DNA of 64,000 nt from positions 1-64,000 of the forward strand of contig JACPDN010000006.1 of NCBI GenBank assembly GCA_016183985.1, given 5' to 3'. Both the position numbers and the translations under genes were made by a program. The notes under the pieces are model-generated. The model had not been told where the DNA came from, did not search any database, and saw nothing but the letters and a program-made list of their open reading frames with translations. The stretch is from Pseudomonadota bacterium (GTDB taxonomy: Bacteria; Pseudomonadota; Alphaproteobacteria; Dongiales; Dongiaceae). Below are positions 25,117 to 32,606 of the stretch, piece by piece (positions within the stretch are counted from its first letter, which is position 1; each line of letters begins with the position of its first letter).

Positions 25117-26310
25117 TTAGGATTTTTCCGCGACAAGGGCGTGCGCACCGAAGATCCGCTCGTGGCATTCCAGCGCGAACTTGTCGGTCATGCCGGCGAT
25201 GTAGTCGGCAACCACCCTTCCCCGCCCCAGGCGGTCAGCCCCGGTGGCCTCGCGCGACCATTCCGGCGGCAGCAGGTCGGGGTGCTCGAGATGGCGCTCG
25301 AACAATTCTGCCACCACCTTCTTGGCCTGGACCATGGTCCTGTTGATGCGCTCGTGACGGTACATGCGCTGGAACAGAAAGCGCTTCAGGCCGATGTCGA
25401 GTTCGCGCACCGCGGCCGAGAAGGCTATGACCGGCTCGGCACGCTTGCGAATGTCGGCGACGTTCTTCGGCGTTGCCGCGGCCAAGCGTTTCTGGCTTTC
25501 GACGATGACGTCGCTGACCATCACATTGATCATCCGCCGGACCGATTCATGGATCATCCGCGTCGGCTCAAGCCCCGGATAAAGCCTGGCCACCCCGGCA
25601 AAGACCGGGCCGGCCAGAGGCACGTCGTGGAGATCCTCAATGGCGAAGAGGCCGGCCCGCAGCCCGTCATCGATATCGTGGTTGTTATAGGCGATATCAT
25701 CGGACAGGGCTGCGACCTGGGCTTCGGCACTGGCAAAGCCATCGAGTTCCAGCGGCCAATCGCGATCGAAAGCCAGGATGGTCGCGGGAACACCTTGGGC
25801 GAGATTGCGGGCACTGGCGTTGGGGCCGCGCAAAGGGCCGTTATGCTTGACGATCCCTTCCAGCATTTCCCAGGTGAGATTAAGGCCGTCGAAGCCCGCA
25901 TAGCGGCGCTCCAGCGCGGTCAGCACGCGGAAGGTCTGTTCGTTGTGATCGAAGCCGCCGAGATCTGCCATGCAGGCATTGAGCGCGTCTTCGCCCGCAT
26001 GGCCGAAGGGTGGATGTCCGAGGTCGTGGGCCAGGGCCAGCGCTTCGGCGAGATCCTCATTGAGGCCAAGGACGCGGGCAATCGTGCGGGCGATCTGCGC
26101 CACCTCCAGGCTGTGCGTGAGGCGTGTCCGGTAGTGGTCGCCTTCGTGGTAAACGAAGACCTGCGTCTTGTGTTTGAGGCGCCTGAACGCCGCCGAATGG
26201 ACGACCCGGTCGCGGTCGCGCTGATAGACCGAACGCATCGGGCTCTCGGTCTCCGGCATGCGCCGGCCGCGGGTCTCCTCAGGATGGCAGGCAAAGGGTG
26301 CAAGCGACAT
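25117..26310 (-). CDS. dgt: dGTP triphosphohydrolase-like dNTPase
   Basis: A 397-residue HD-superfamily dNTP triphosphohydrolase that converts dNTPs to deoxynucleosides plus triphosphate. The HD metal site is seen as RTRLTHSLEVAQIAR and ALAHDLGHPPFGHAGE, with the later SLxxQVAALSDDIAYNNHD-type aspartate (LSDDIAYNNHDID). RDRVVHSAAFRRLKHKTQVF is the family N-terminal signature. It diverges from erpA, as in most alphaproteobacteria. The usual downstream neighbour argS is absent; only 130 bp separate it from the SPOR gene. Confidence 0.93.
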   Translation of the reverse strand: MSLAPFACHPEETRGRRMPETESPMRSVYQRDRDRVVHSAAFRRLKHKTQVFVYHEGDHYRTRLTHSLEVAQIARTIARVLGLNEDLAEALALAHDLGHPPFGHAGEDALNACMADLGGFDHNEQTFRVLTALERRYAGFDGLNLTWEMLEGIVKHNGPLRGPNASARNLAQGVPATILAFDRDWPLELDGFASAEAQVAALSDDIAYNNHDIDDGLRAGLFAIEDLHDVPLAGPVFAGVARLYPGLEPTRMIHESVRRMINVMVSDVIVESQKRLAAATPKNVADIRKRAEPVIAFSAAVRELDIGLKRFLFQRMYRHERINRTMVQAKKVVAELFERHLEHPDLLPPEWSREATGADRLGRGRVVADYIAGMTDKFALECHERIFGAHALVAEKS

Positions 26311-26419
26311 GATCGGACCCTAACAGGCGCTCTCGCGCATGACTATTGCTGAAATGGGCTTCGGGCCAAAAAACGTAGGAGCTGTAAGGGTATAGATGAC
26401 AGCTATGCGCTGGGGGCGT

Positions 26420-26449
26420 TTGACTTTCAGCGTTCAGTTCCTAAATAAT
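26420..26449 (+). promoter_or_regulatory. Sigma-70 promoter of erpA-xth
   Basis: TTGACT (26420-26425) and AATAAT (26444-26449) each match the consensus at five of six positions and are 18 nt apart. Transcription would begin near 26456, only a few bases before the ATG at 26460. Confidence 0.6.
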
Positions 26450-26459
26450 TCCCTCGACG

Positions 26460-26834
26460 ATGAACCAACCCCAAGTGATTCAGATGCCCGATTCCACCGA
26501 CGCCCAGCGCCAGGTTACCGTCAGCGAGAGTGCCGCGAAGCGCATTGCGCAGCTGATTGCCATGGAAGGCGACCAGAATCTTATGCTGCGCCTGTCGGTT
26601 TCGGGCGGCGGCTGTTCGGGTTTCCAATACGGCTTCTCGTTCGACAAATCCACCCAGCAGGATGATCATCTGTTTGAGCGCAATGGGGTGAAGGTCGTCA
26701 TCGACGACACGTCGCTGGACCTCCTCACCGGGTCCGAGATCGACTTCGTCGAGGATCTCGTCGGCGCGTCGTTCCAGGTGAAGAACCCGAACGCCTCGTC
26801 GAGCTGCGGCTGCGGCAATTCCTTCTCCGTCTGA
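26460..26834 (+). CDS. erpA: Iron-sulfur cluster insertion protein ErpA
   Basis: A 124-residue A-type Fe-S carrier (IscA/ErpA fold) that delivers clusters to apo-enzymes. The three ligand cysteines are C52 in SGGGCSGFQYGF and C116/C118 in SSCGCGNSF. VTVSESAAKRI begins the conserved domain. The initiation site is uncertain: ATG 26460 has no clear Shine-Dalgarno and sits almost at the predicted transcript start; ATG 26484 (MPDSTDAQRQ) would also give a full domain. It is divergent from dgt and 12 nt upstream of xth, the conserved alphaproteobacterial arrangement. Confidence 0.93.
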   Translation: MNQPQVIQMPDSTDAQRQVTVSESAAKRIAQLIAMEGDQNLMLRLSVSGGGCSGFQYGFSFDKSTQQDDHLFERNGVKVVIDDTSLDLLTGSEIDFVEDLVGASFQVKNPNASSSCGCGNSFSV

Positions 26835-26846
26835 TCAGCAGATCCC

Positions 26847-27641
26847 GTGAAGATCGCGACCTTCAACGTCAACTCGCTGCGGGCGCGGCTGGCCAATGTA
26901 CTTGATTGGCTGAAAGCGGCCTCGCCCGACGTCGCCCTCTTCCAGGAAATCAAATGCGCCACGCCCGAGTTCCCACGCCTGGAATTCGAGGCGCTCGGCT
27001 ATCACGCGGAAGCCCTGGGCCAGAAGAGCTATAACGGCGTCGCCATTCTCTCGAAGACCAAATTCAAGCTGGAACAGCAGGGCTTGCCTGGCAATGACGG
27101 CGATGAGCAGGCTCGTTACCTCGAAGCTGTGATCGAGACACCCGAGGGTGCGCGCTGGAAACAGGTGCGTGTGGCTACGATCTATCTGCCCAACGGCAAT
27201 CCGGTGGAGAGCGAGAAGTATCCCTACAAGCTCGCCTGGATGGAGCATCTGAAGCGACGCGCCGCCGCTTTGTTGAAGACCGAAGAACCGGTCATCCTCG
27301 GCGGCGATTACAACGTCATCCCGACCGATGCCGATGTCTACGATCCAGTCGCCTGGGCGGAAGACGCCTTGGCACGGCCGCAAACGCGCGCGAAGTTCCG
27401 CGAGATCATGCATCTCGGTTATACGGATGCTTTCCAGCACCTGCATCCCGAGGGCCACCGCTACACCTTCTGGGATTATCAGGCAGGCGCCTGGCAGCGC
27501 GACAATGGGCTGCGTATCGACCATCTGCTGTTGTCGCCGCAGGCTGCCGATTGCCTCGACTCATGCGAAATAGATCGCACCCCGCGGGGTAAGGAAAAAC
27601 CCAGCGACCACACCCCGATCTGGGTCGAGCTCAGGGTTTAG
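26847..27641 (+). CDS. xth: Exodeoxyribonuclease III
   Basis: A 264-residue Mg2+-dependent AP endonuclease/3'-5' exonuclease for base-excision repair. Family motifs are MKIATFNVNSLRARL, LFQEIKC (metal-binding Glu), GGDYNVIPTDADVYD (Asp/Asn), RIDHLLLS and KPSDHTPIWVEL (catalytic Asp-His). It starts at GTG 26847, 12 nt after erpA, and is likely co-transcribed. Length is standard. Confidence 0.95.
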   Translation: MKIATFNVNSLRARLANVLDWLKAASPDVALFQEIKCATPEFPRLEFEALGYHAEALGQKSYNGVAILSKTKFKLEQQGLPGNDGDEQARYLEAVIETPEGARWKQVRVATIYLPNGNPVESEKYPYKLAWMEHLKRRAAALLKTEEPVILGGDYNVIPTDADVYDPVAWAEDALARPQTRAKFREIMHLGYTDAFQHLHPEGHRYTFWDYQAGAWQRDNGLRIDHLLLSPQAADCLDSCEIDRTPRGKEKPSDHTPIWVELRV

Positions 27642-27716
27642 CTGAGAGGTCTTACAGTATTGGGCGTCGTCCCCGGGGTGAAGTTCCGGCGATCCACTAT
27701 TGCCTGGAAAGACTGG

Positions 27717-27739
27717 ATGCCCGGGACAAGCCCGGGCAT
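27717..27739. repeat. REP-like intergenic palindrome
   Basis: ATGCCCGGG (27717-27725) and CCCGGGCAT (27731-27739) form a perfect 9-bp stem with loop ACAAG. It lies in the 112-bp gap between two convergent genes. The context CTGGATGCCCGGGACAAG resembles a dispersed palindrome family common in alphaproteobacterial intergenic DNA; only one copy is in this window. It may also terminate xth. Confidence 0.65.
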
Positions 27740-27753
27740 GACGCAATAAAAGC

Positions 27754-28479
27754 TCAGAACTCGGTTACGAGTTGCGAGACGCGGGCGTGATCGGCGGGGA
27801 AGTCGACTTCGCCCCAGAGGCTGCCTTCGATGCTGCAGGTTTCGACCTGATGATGCTCGGCGATCTGGCCGATGGCCCGCAGATACCACCACTTCACGCC
27901 TTCCGGCGTGTACATCAAATTCTCGAGCGTGTCGGTGAAGAGCTTCGGGCCATCGCCGCGGAAGAGCAGCATGCCGATCGATTCACCGTTGGTGCGCTCT
28001 GGTGCCAGCGTCTTGCCGATCTCGAGCAGGCGCGTGCCCTTCAAATGCACCTTCATGTCGTCGGAGTCATAGGACTCCTTCTTGTCGATGGTAACGGTGA
28101 TGGGCGCTGCCGGACTTGCCATCAGCTTCTGGAAGATCTTCGGCTCGATGACCGTGTCGCCGTTGAGGATGACAAAATCTTGGCCCATCTCGTGCCGCGC
28201 CATCCAGCAGGAGGCGAGATTGTCGGCGAGCTTGTAGAAGGGGTTGTAGATCGTGCGGATCTTGAGCTTCGGGCTTTCCAGCTTCTTCAGCAGCGCCACC
28301 ACGTCCTGGGCGTGATAGCCGACGACGACGGCGATGTCGTCGACGCCGCCTTGGGTCAGCGCCCAGATCTGCCATTCGATCAGCGTCTTATCGCCGAGCT
28401 GCAGCAAGCATTTCGGCCGACCCTCGGTCAGCGGCAACAATCGCGAACCCTGGCCCGCGCTCAAGATGACGGCCTTCAT
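27754..28479 (-). CDS. LicC-like nucleotidyltransferase (probable phosphocholine cytidylyltransferase)
   Basis: A 241-residue nucleotidyltransferase. The N-terminal nucleotide-binding signature is SAGQGSRLLPLTEGRPKCLL. The segment YNPFYKLADNLASCWMAR recalls the phosphocholine/phosphonate cytidylyltransferases LicC and PntC, and ILNGDTVIEP carries a metal-binding aspartate. These enzymes make CDP-choline or related CDP-alcohols from CTP. GGAG precedes the ATG. It stands alone on this strand but lies 3-5 kb from a choline-kinase-like gene, so the two could supply consecutive steps. Substrate is inferred. Confidence 0.75.
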   Translation of the reverse strand: MKAVILSAGQGSRLLPLTEGRPKCLLQLGDKTLIEWQIWALTQGGVDDIAVVVGYHAQDVVALLKKLESPKLKIRTIYNPFYKLADNLASCWMARHEMGQDFVILNGDTVIEPKIFQKLMASPAAPITVTIDKKESYDSDDMKVHLKGTRLLEIGKTLAPERTNGESIGMLLFRGDGPKLFTDTLENLMYTPEGVKWWYLRAIGQIAEHHQVETCSIEGSLWGEVDFPADHARVSQLVTEF

Positions 28480-28658
28480 GGAAACTCCGATGGCTGGTGC
28501 GCCGGGGCCCGCGGCCCCGACAAAGGAATTGGCGCCGGAGAATCTTGGAAGAGCGCCCGCCTGTCAACCCCTGGAAGCCTGGGGTGCGGCAAATGGCTGC
28601 CGTAAAATTCGTATTGAAATCAGCCTGTTGGAACCCATGTAAAAGATGAAGAAAGGTG

Positions 28659-28688
28659 TTGGCATCGGCGCAATGCTTCTGCTATATG
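28659..28688 (+). promoter_or_regulatory. Probable promoter of tRNA-Asn
   Basis: TTGGCA (28659-28664) and TATATG (28683-28688), 18 nt apart, followed by a GC-rich discriminator; the mature tRNA begins 43 nt further on. Confidence 0.45.
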
Positions 28689-28731
28689 CTGCCCCAACGC
28701 GCCGGGCCGTATGGCTCTAGGCTGCGGTTAT

Positions 28732-28807
28732 TCCTCGATAGCTCAGTCGGTAGAGCGTCGGACTGTTAATCCGCAGGTCGCTGGTTCGAGTCCAGCTCGA
28801 GGAGCCA
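28732..28807 (+). tRNA. tRNA-Asn (anticodon GTT)
   Basis: A complete 76-nt cloverleaf: acceptor TCCTCGA pairing with TCGAGGA, anticodon loop CTGTTAA (GTT), T-arm GGTTCGAGTCC, and an encoded CCA. A terminator follows within 6 nt. No integrase or attachment-site duplication is seen next to it. Confidence 0.97.
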
Positions 28808-28812
28808 GATTA

Positions 28813-28853
28813 AACGGGTCGGAAGCGATAAGCCTCCGGCCCGTTTTTCTTTT
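28813..28853 (+). terminator. Rho-independent terminator of tRNA-Asn
   Basis: ACGGGTCGGA pairs with TCCGGCCCGT (one mismatch or wobble) around the loop AGCGATAAGCC and is followed by TTTTCTTTT. Confidence 0.8.
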
Positions 28854-28869
28854 GCGGCCCCTCCCCGAC

Positions 28870-29643
28870 TCAAGCCGCCAGAAACGGCACCATGTCGACC
28901 CGGGTGTTGCGCTCGGTGACGATGATCTGGCCCGCCGGCACTTCGTGCCAGCAACGCTGGTCGTCATCGAGCGGCTCGGAGACAATGAGCAACTGGTCGT
29001 CCTCATAGCGCCAGAACAGCGAGGGCGGCGCTTCATCGGTCGCGTATCGCACGGCGAAGATATGGGTTCCGTTGGTGAAGACGGAGGTGAAGCGCAAGGC
29101 ATCTTTGATCTCTGCCTCGCGCATCAAATCGACCACCGCGGCAAGCGATCTTTGCACAGCCGATATCGGATCACGATCGAGCCCCATAGACAGCATTAGA
29201 TAGAAGATGAGTTCACTGTCCGTGGTTCCCAAACGGTGGACGTAATAGGCATCATCCACCAGCGCTTCGATCTTGCGGCGTATGCGGTCATAGCCGCCGA
29301 TCTGGCCGTTATGCATGAAGAGCCATTTGCCATGAGCGAAGGGATGACAATTGGCGCGGGACGTGGCTGTGCCGGTTGAGGCGCGCACATGTGCCAGAAA
29401 GAGGCCCGAGCGGATCTGATGGGCGATGGAGCGCAGATTGGCATCGTTCCAGGCCGGCAGAATGTCTCGATAGGTGCCGGGTACCGGCCGCTCGGCATAC
29501 CAGCCGATACCGAAACCATCGCCATTGGTCGTCACATGGCTCCGACGCGCATTAAGGCTTTGCCGGATGAGCGAGTTCTCCCTCTCGAAGATGACACTGT
29601 CGAGATAGATCGGCTCGCCGCAATAGGTCAGCCAACGGCACAT
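28870..29643 (-). CDS. Class II glutamine amidotransferase (YafJ/EgtC-like)
   Basis: A 257-residue stand-alone Ntn-type glutaminase/amidotransferase domain. The nucleophile is Cys2 in MCRWLTYCGEPIYL, which becomes N-terminal after Met removal and fixes the start at 29643 rather than the longer frame to 29742. Other family motifs are GDGFGIGWY, HVRAST, NCHPFAHGKWLFMHNG and TTDSELIFYLML. Homologues include YafJ and EgtC, which handles gamma-glutamyl intermediates in ergothioneine synthesis. No synthetase partner is adjacent. Its neighbours are tRNA-Asn and a small lipoprotein gene. Confidence 0.85.
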   Translation of the reverse strand: MCRWLTYCGEPIYLDSVIFERENSLIRQSLNARRSHVTTNGDGFGIGWYAERPVPGTYRDILPAWNDANLRSIAHQIRSGLFLAHVRASTGTATSRANCHPFAHGKWLFMHNGQIGGYDRIRRKIEALVDDAYYVHRLGTTDSELIFYLMLSMGLDRDPISAVQRSLAAVVDLMREAEIKDALRFTSVFTNGTHIFAVRYATDEAPPSLFWRYEDDQLLIVSEPLDDDQRCWHEVPAGQIIVTERNTRVDMVPFLAA

Positions 29644-29863
29644 AATTCCAGCCCTTCTCCTGCCTTGTCCCTGCCGGGTACAAACCCGGCAAAATCGACC
29701 ACTCCGCTCAGGAGTTAGCGCCATCCCACTCGATTCCAGCAAGCCTATACGTGAAATAGTTAACGAGATATCAAAGGGATAGCTGTTTGCCAGATCGTTA
29801 AATCAAGATGGCACAAGGTATGCTTACTTAAGGCCAAGAAGGTCTCAAACCGGATTGCCAATC

Positions 29864-30295
29864 ATGCGCCCTCTTATGCTGTCCCTGCTCCTGCTCGGTC
29901 TTGCGGCCTGCACCTCGACCGAAAACATCGCCAAGCCTGACATCACGGCGCGGATCGATCAGACGCCGGAAGCCATGGCCAACTGCCTTGCCCAGGCTCT
30001 GGCGAATGAATTCCGAGGGGCGGCGCCGGATCTACTCTTCTTCGGGCCGAAAGCGGAAATCAGTGTCTATGCACCGCGGGGGGGCCTGATTGCCTTCGTG
30101 ACGGTCGAGCCACATCCCAACAATAAGTCGCTGGTGAAGTTCTATAACGGCGATCTCTATTGGCCGACACATCAGGTGAGCGGTGTCTTCCCGGACATGG
30201 CGCGCGATAACTGGCACCGTGCTGATACAGCAATCCGCGCCTGCGTGCCGACGACGGCCGCCAACCCGGCCACGCCGCCGCAACCGGCTTCATAA
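29864..30295 (+). CDS. Hypothetical lipoprotein
   Basis: A 143-residue protein with a lipoprotein signal (MRPLMLSLLLLGLAAC, lipobox LAAC). The mature part has two cysteines (MANCLAQ, IRACVPT) and no known domain. ATG 29864 gives the proper signal length; the frame extends back to a TTG. The stop lies 4 nt from the stop of the convergent decarboxylase gene. Function unknown. Confidence 0.7.
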   Translation: MRPLMLSLLLLGLAACTSTENIAKPDITARIDQTPEAMANCLAQALANEFRGAAPDLLFFGPKAEISVYAPRGGLIAFVTVEPHPNNKSLVKFYNGDLYWPTHQVSGVFPDMARDNWHRADTAIRACVPTTAANPATPPQPAS

Positions 30296-30299
30296 GACC

Positions 30300-31565
30300 T
30301 TAGAGCGGCAGCACGCCACCTTCCTGCATGACCGTCACCTTCAACGCCTCGTCGCCACCGGAAATGCCATAGACCGGAATGGCCGGCAGGCTGTTGTAAA
30401 CGAAGGGGGTCGAGAAGTAATAGGCGGCGGTATCATGCAGCATGACGAAATCGCCGGGCTCCAACAGCGGCAAAGGTCGGCCATGCGCCACCACGTCGCC
30501 GGCAAAACAGCACGGGCCAGCGACATCCTGAATGACTTTCAAGCCTGATTTCGGCCGCGCGTTGGCGTCCAAGGCCGAGACGCGGATCTTCCACATTTCC
30601 GGCATGAAGACCGTGCGGGTCGCCACTTGCGCACCGGCATGGGTAATGGCGATGGGACGCCCACCCTGCTCTTTGGTGTATTCGACGCGGGCCAGGATGA
30701 AACCGGCCTTGGCCAACACCGAGCGGCCGAACTCGGTGATGACGCGGAACTCGCCAGCAAAGAGATCCGGTACCTCCTTGCGCAAGGCAGCGACATAGTC
30801 ACCGAAGCGCGGCGTCACATCCTCGCTGGCGAAATTCACCGGCAGGCCGCCGCCGATATCGAGGGTCGTAATTTGCTTGGCGCCTAGGCGCTGGTTGATC
30901 TCGCGTGCCAGATTGAAGGTCTTGGCGATGCCGGCGGCGATGAGATCGAGCGGGCAGCCTTGCGAACCGACATGCGTATGCAGCGCCGTCAGCCAGGGCC
31001 GCGTCGCATAGGCGTCAAAAATACGTTGTCGGTTGTCACCATCCTCAAGACCGATACCGAATTTTGAACTTTGCGTCGCCGTGCTCATGGCAGCAATGGA
31101 GCCGCCGCCCACCTGCGGATTGACCCGCAAGCCGATGATCGATGCCGACTTCTTCTTGCCAAGCCAGGCATCGACGCGGGCAAGTTCCTGGAAGTTGTCG
31201 ATGTTGAGCGTCGCCCCATGACTGAGCGCCGCATCGATCTCCCAATTGGTCTTCGCCGGACTGTCGAACACGATCTCGCCGCCAACGAAACCCGCCTTCA
31301 CTGCAGCTTGGTATTCACCAGGGCTCGCCACCTCGCAAGCCATGCCCCATTTGCGCACGAGGTCGAGGACCGTCGGCATGGTATTGGCCTTGGCCGCAAA
31401 GGCATGGGTGAAGAAATTGGGAAAGCTGGAGCGCAGATCGTTGATGGTCGCACGAAGTGCGTCGGTATCAATCACGCCGATCAGCGGTGCGTCTTCGACC
31501 AGCAAGCCGTCCTGGAAGGCGCGCGCTGCAATCGCGGCCTTGCGCGGCGAAACGGTATCGTCCAT
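30300..31565 (-). CDS. Fold-type III PLP-dependent decarboxylase (ornithine/diaminopimelate decarboxylase-like)
   Basis: A 421-residue alanine-racemase-fold decarboxylase. PLP lysine K59 is in HAFAAKANT. HVGSQG and the phosphate loop DIGGGLPV follow, then EFGRS. The C-terminal beta-domain carries CFAGD, matching the C-x3-D pair that completes the partner's active site, and YYFSTPFVYNSLP. It lies last in the leftward run behind the kinase gene, with a 105-nt gap. The amino-acid substrate cannot be determined. Location in a quaternary-amine type cluster is unusual for LysA or ODC, so it may act on an N-modified amino acid. Confidence 0.8.
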   Translation of the reverse strand: MDDTVSPRKAAIAARAFQDGLLVEDAPLIGVIDTDALRATINDLRSSFPNFFTHAFAAKANTMPTVLDLVRKWGMACEVASPGEYQAAVKAGFVGGEIVFDSPAKTNWEIDAALSHGATLNIDNFQELARVDAWLGKKKSASIIGLRVNPQVGGGSIAAMSTATQSSKFGIGLEDGDNRQRIFDAYATRPWLTALHTHVGSQGCPLDLIAAGIAKTFNLAREINQRLGAKQITTLDIGGGLPVNFASEDVTPRFGDYVAALRKEVPDLFAGEFRVITEFGRSVLAKAGFILARVEYTKEQGGRPIAITHAGAQVATRTVFMPEMWKIRVSALDANARPKSGLKVIQDVAGPCCFAGDVVAHGRPLPLLEPGDFVMLHDTAAYYFSTPFVYNSLPAIPVYGISGGDEALKVTVMQEGGVLPL

Positions 31566-31670
31566 CCCAACTATCCCTGAAAGCGCGAACACAGGGCGTC
31601 ATAAAGACGGGAAGGAGCCAAGAAAGACAAGACTATTGACGTAATCTCTGCCCTGCAGCGCGGGCATGCC

Positions 31671-32594
31671 TTAGCCGTCAATCACAGCCTGCATGTGCTT
31701 TCCGAAATCCGCCTGCCCCATCAGACGTTTACAACGCTCGAAGCGGTTCACGGCATAGGCCCAGAAATCATCTGCCGGGTTCTGGTTCACATGCTGGATG
31801 ATACCCCAGAGTGTCCACAACAGATCGCACATGGCCTTGTAGAGGACCATGCGGCCGCGATCGGCAGGTAGAGCCTTGCCGCCAAAATAGGCCTCGAGAA
31901 GTGCTTCGTCCTGCTCCGGCCCGAAGGCCGCCTCGACAGAAACGTCACCCAGATCCCACATGGGATCGTTATTGCCGGCATATTCCCAGTCGATGACATG
32001 GACGACCCTGCCGGTATCGAGGAAATTCTCCGCCAGCGGATCACAATGGCAGGGGACGTTCGGCAAAGGCCGCTTGCCAAGTGCTGCTCGCACGCTCTCA
32101 GCCTCGCGCTTCACATCATGATAGCCGTCGGGCAGCGGTGCCGACTTCTTTTCGAGGAACCCGAGATAGTCGTCGATCATCTGGAACAACTCGAACCGGT
32201 TGAGGAACTGCCGGCCGCTGTCGTGCACCTTGCGCAAGGCTTCGGCCGAACGCCGGACGGAGCCTAGATCCTTAAAGCGCTCGACATTCATCGTCACGGC
32301 ACCATCGATGAAACCCGCGAGCTGAACGCCATCTGCCTCGTCAAAGAAGATCAACGGCGCATTGACCCCGATATCGGAGGTGACACGCGCCGCATGTGCC
32401 TCATTCTTGCGCGAGATATATTCACTCGTCCCCTCGCCAGGAATGCGCAGGACAAATTTGCCCTTGGGCGTTCCAAGCAGGTAATTGCGGTTGGTGAGGC
32501 CCCCCAGCCGCTCGGCATTCACGTCGCTGACGCCAAGGCCCGCCAGAAGCGGAATCCGCTGCATCGCATCCTGGATGATCTTCTCGTCCTGCAT
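31671..32594 (-). CDS. Choline-kinase-like phosphotransferase (APH fold), copy 1
   Basis: A 307-residue aminoglycoside-phosphotransferase-fold kinase of the choline/ethanolamine kinase group. The N-lobe has GGLTNRNYLL and FVLRIPGEGTSEYI. The catalytic loop is HCDPLAENF (H183, D185, N190) and the metal-binding aspartate D202 is in VIDWEYAGNNDP. The start is 12 nt after the DAO-GcvT gene, implying co-expression. With the LicC-like gene it could form phosphocholine-type intermediates, or it could phosphorylate another amino alcohol. A second copy of the same pairing is at 63387-64000. Confidence 0.8.
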   Translation of the reverse strand: MQDEKIIQDAMQRIPLLAGLGVSDVNAERLGGLTNRNYLLGTPKGKFVLRIPGEGTSEYISRKNEAHAARVTSDIGVNAPLIFFDEADGVQLAGFIDGAVTMNVERFKDLGSVRRSAEALRKVHDSGRQFLNRFELFQMIDDYLGFLEKKSAPLPDGYHDVKREAESVRAALGKRPLPNVPCHCDPLAENFLDTGRVVHVIDWEYAGNNDPMWDLGDVSVEAAFGPEQDEALLEAYFGGKALPADRGRMVLYKAMCDLLWTLWGIIQHVNQNPADDFWAYAVNRFERCKRLMGQADFGKHMQAVIDG

Positions 32595-32606
32595 GAATAC
32601 CCCCTT

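Noticed and set aside
28732-28807. tRNA-Asn as an integration site for a mobile element
   Set aside because: No integrase gene, no duplicated tRNA 3' end and no phage or transfer genes follow it.
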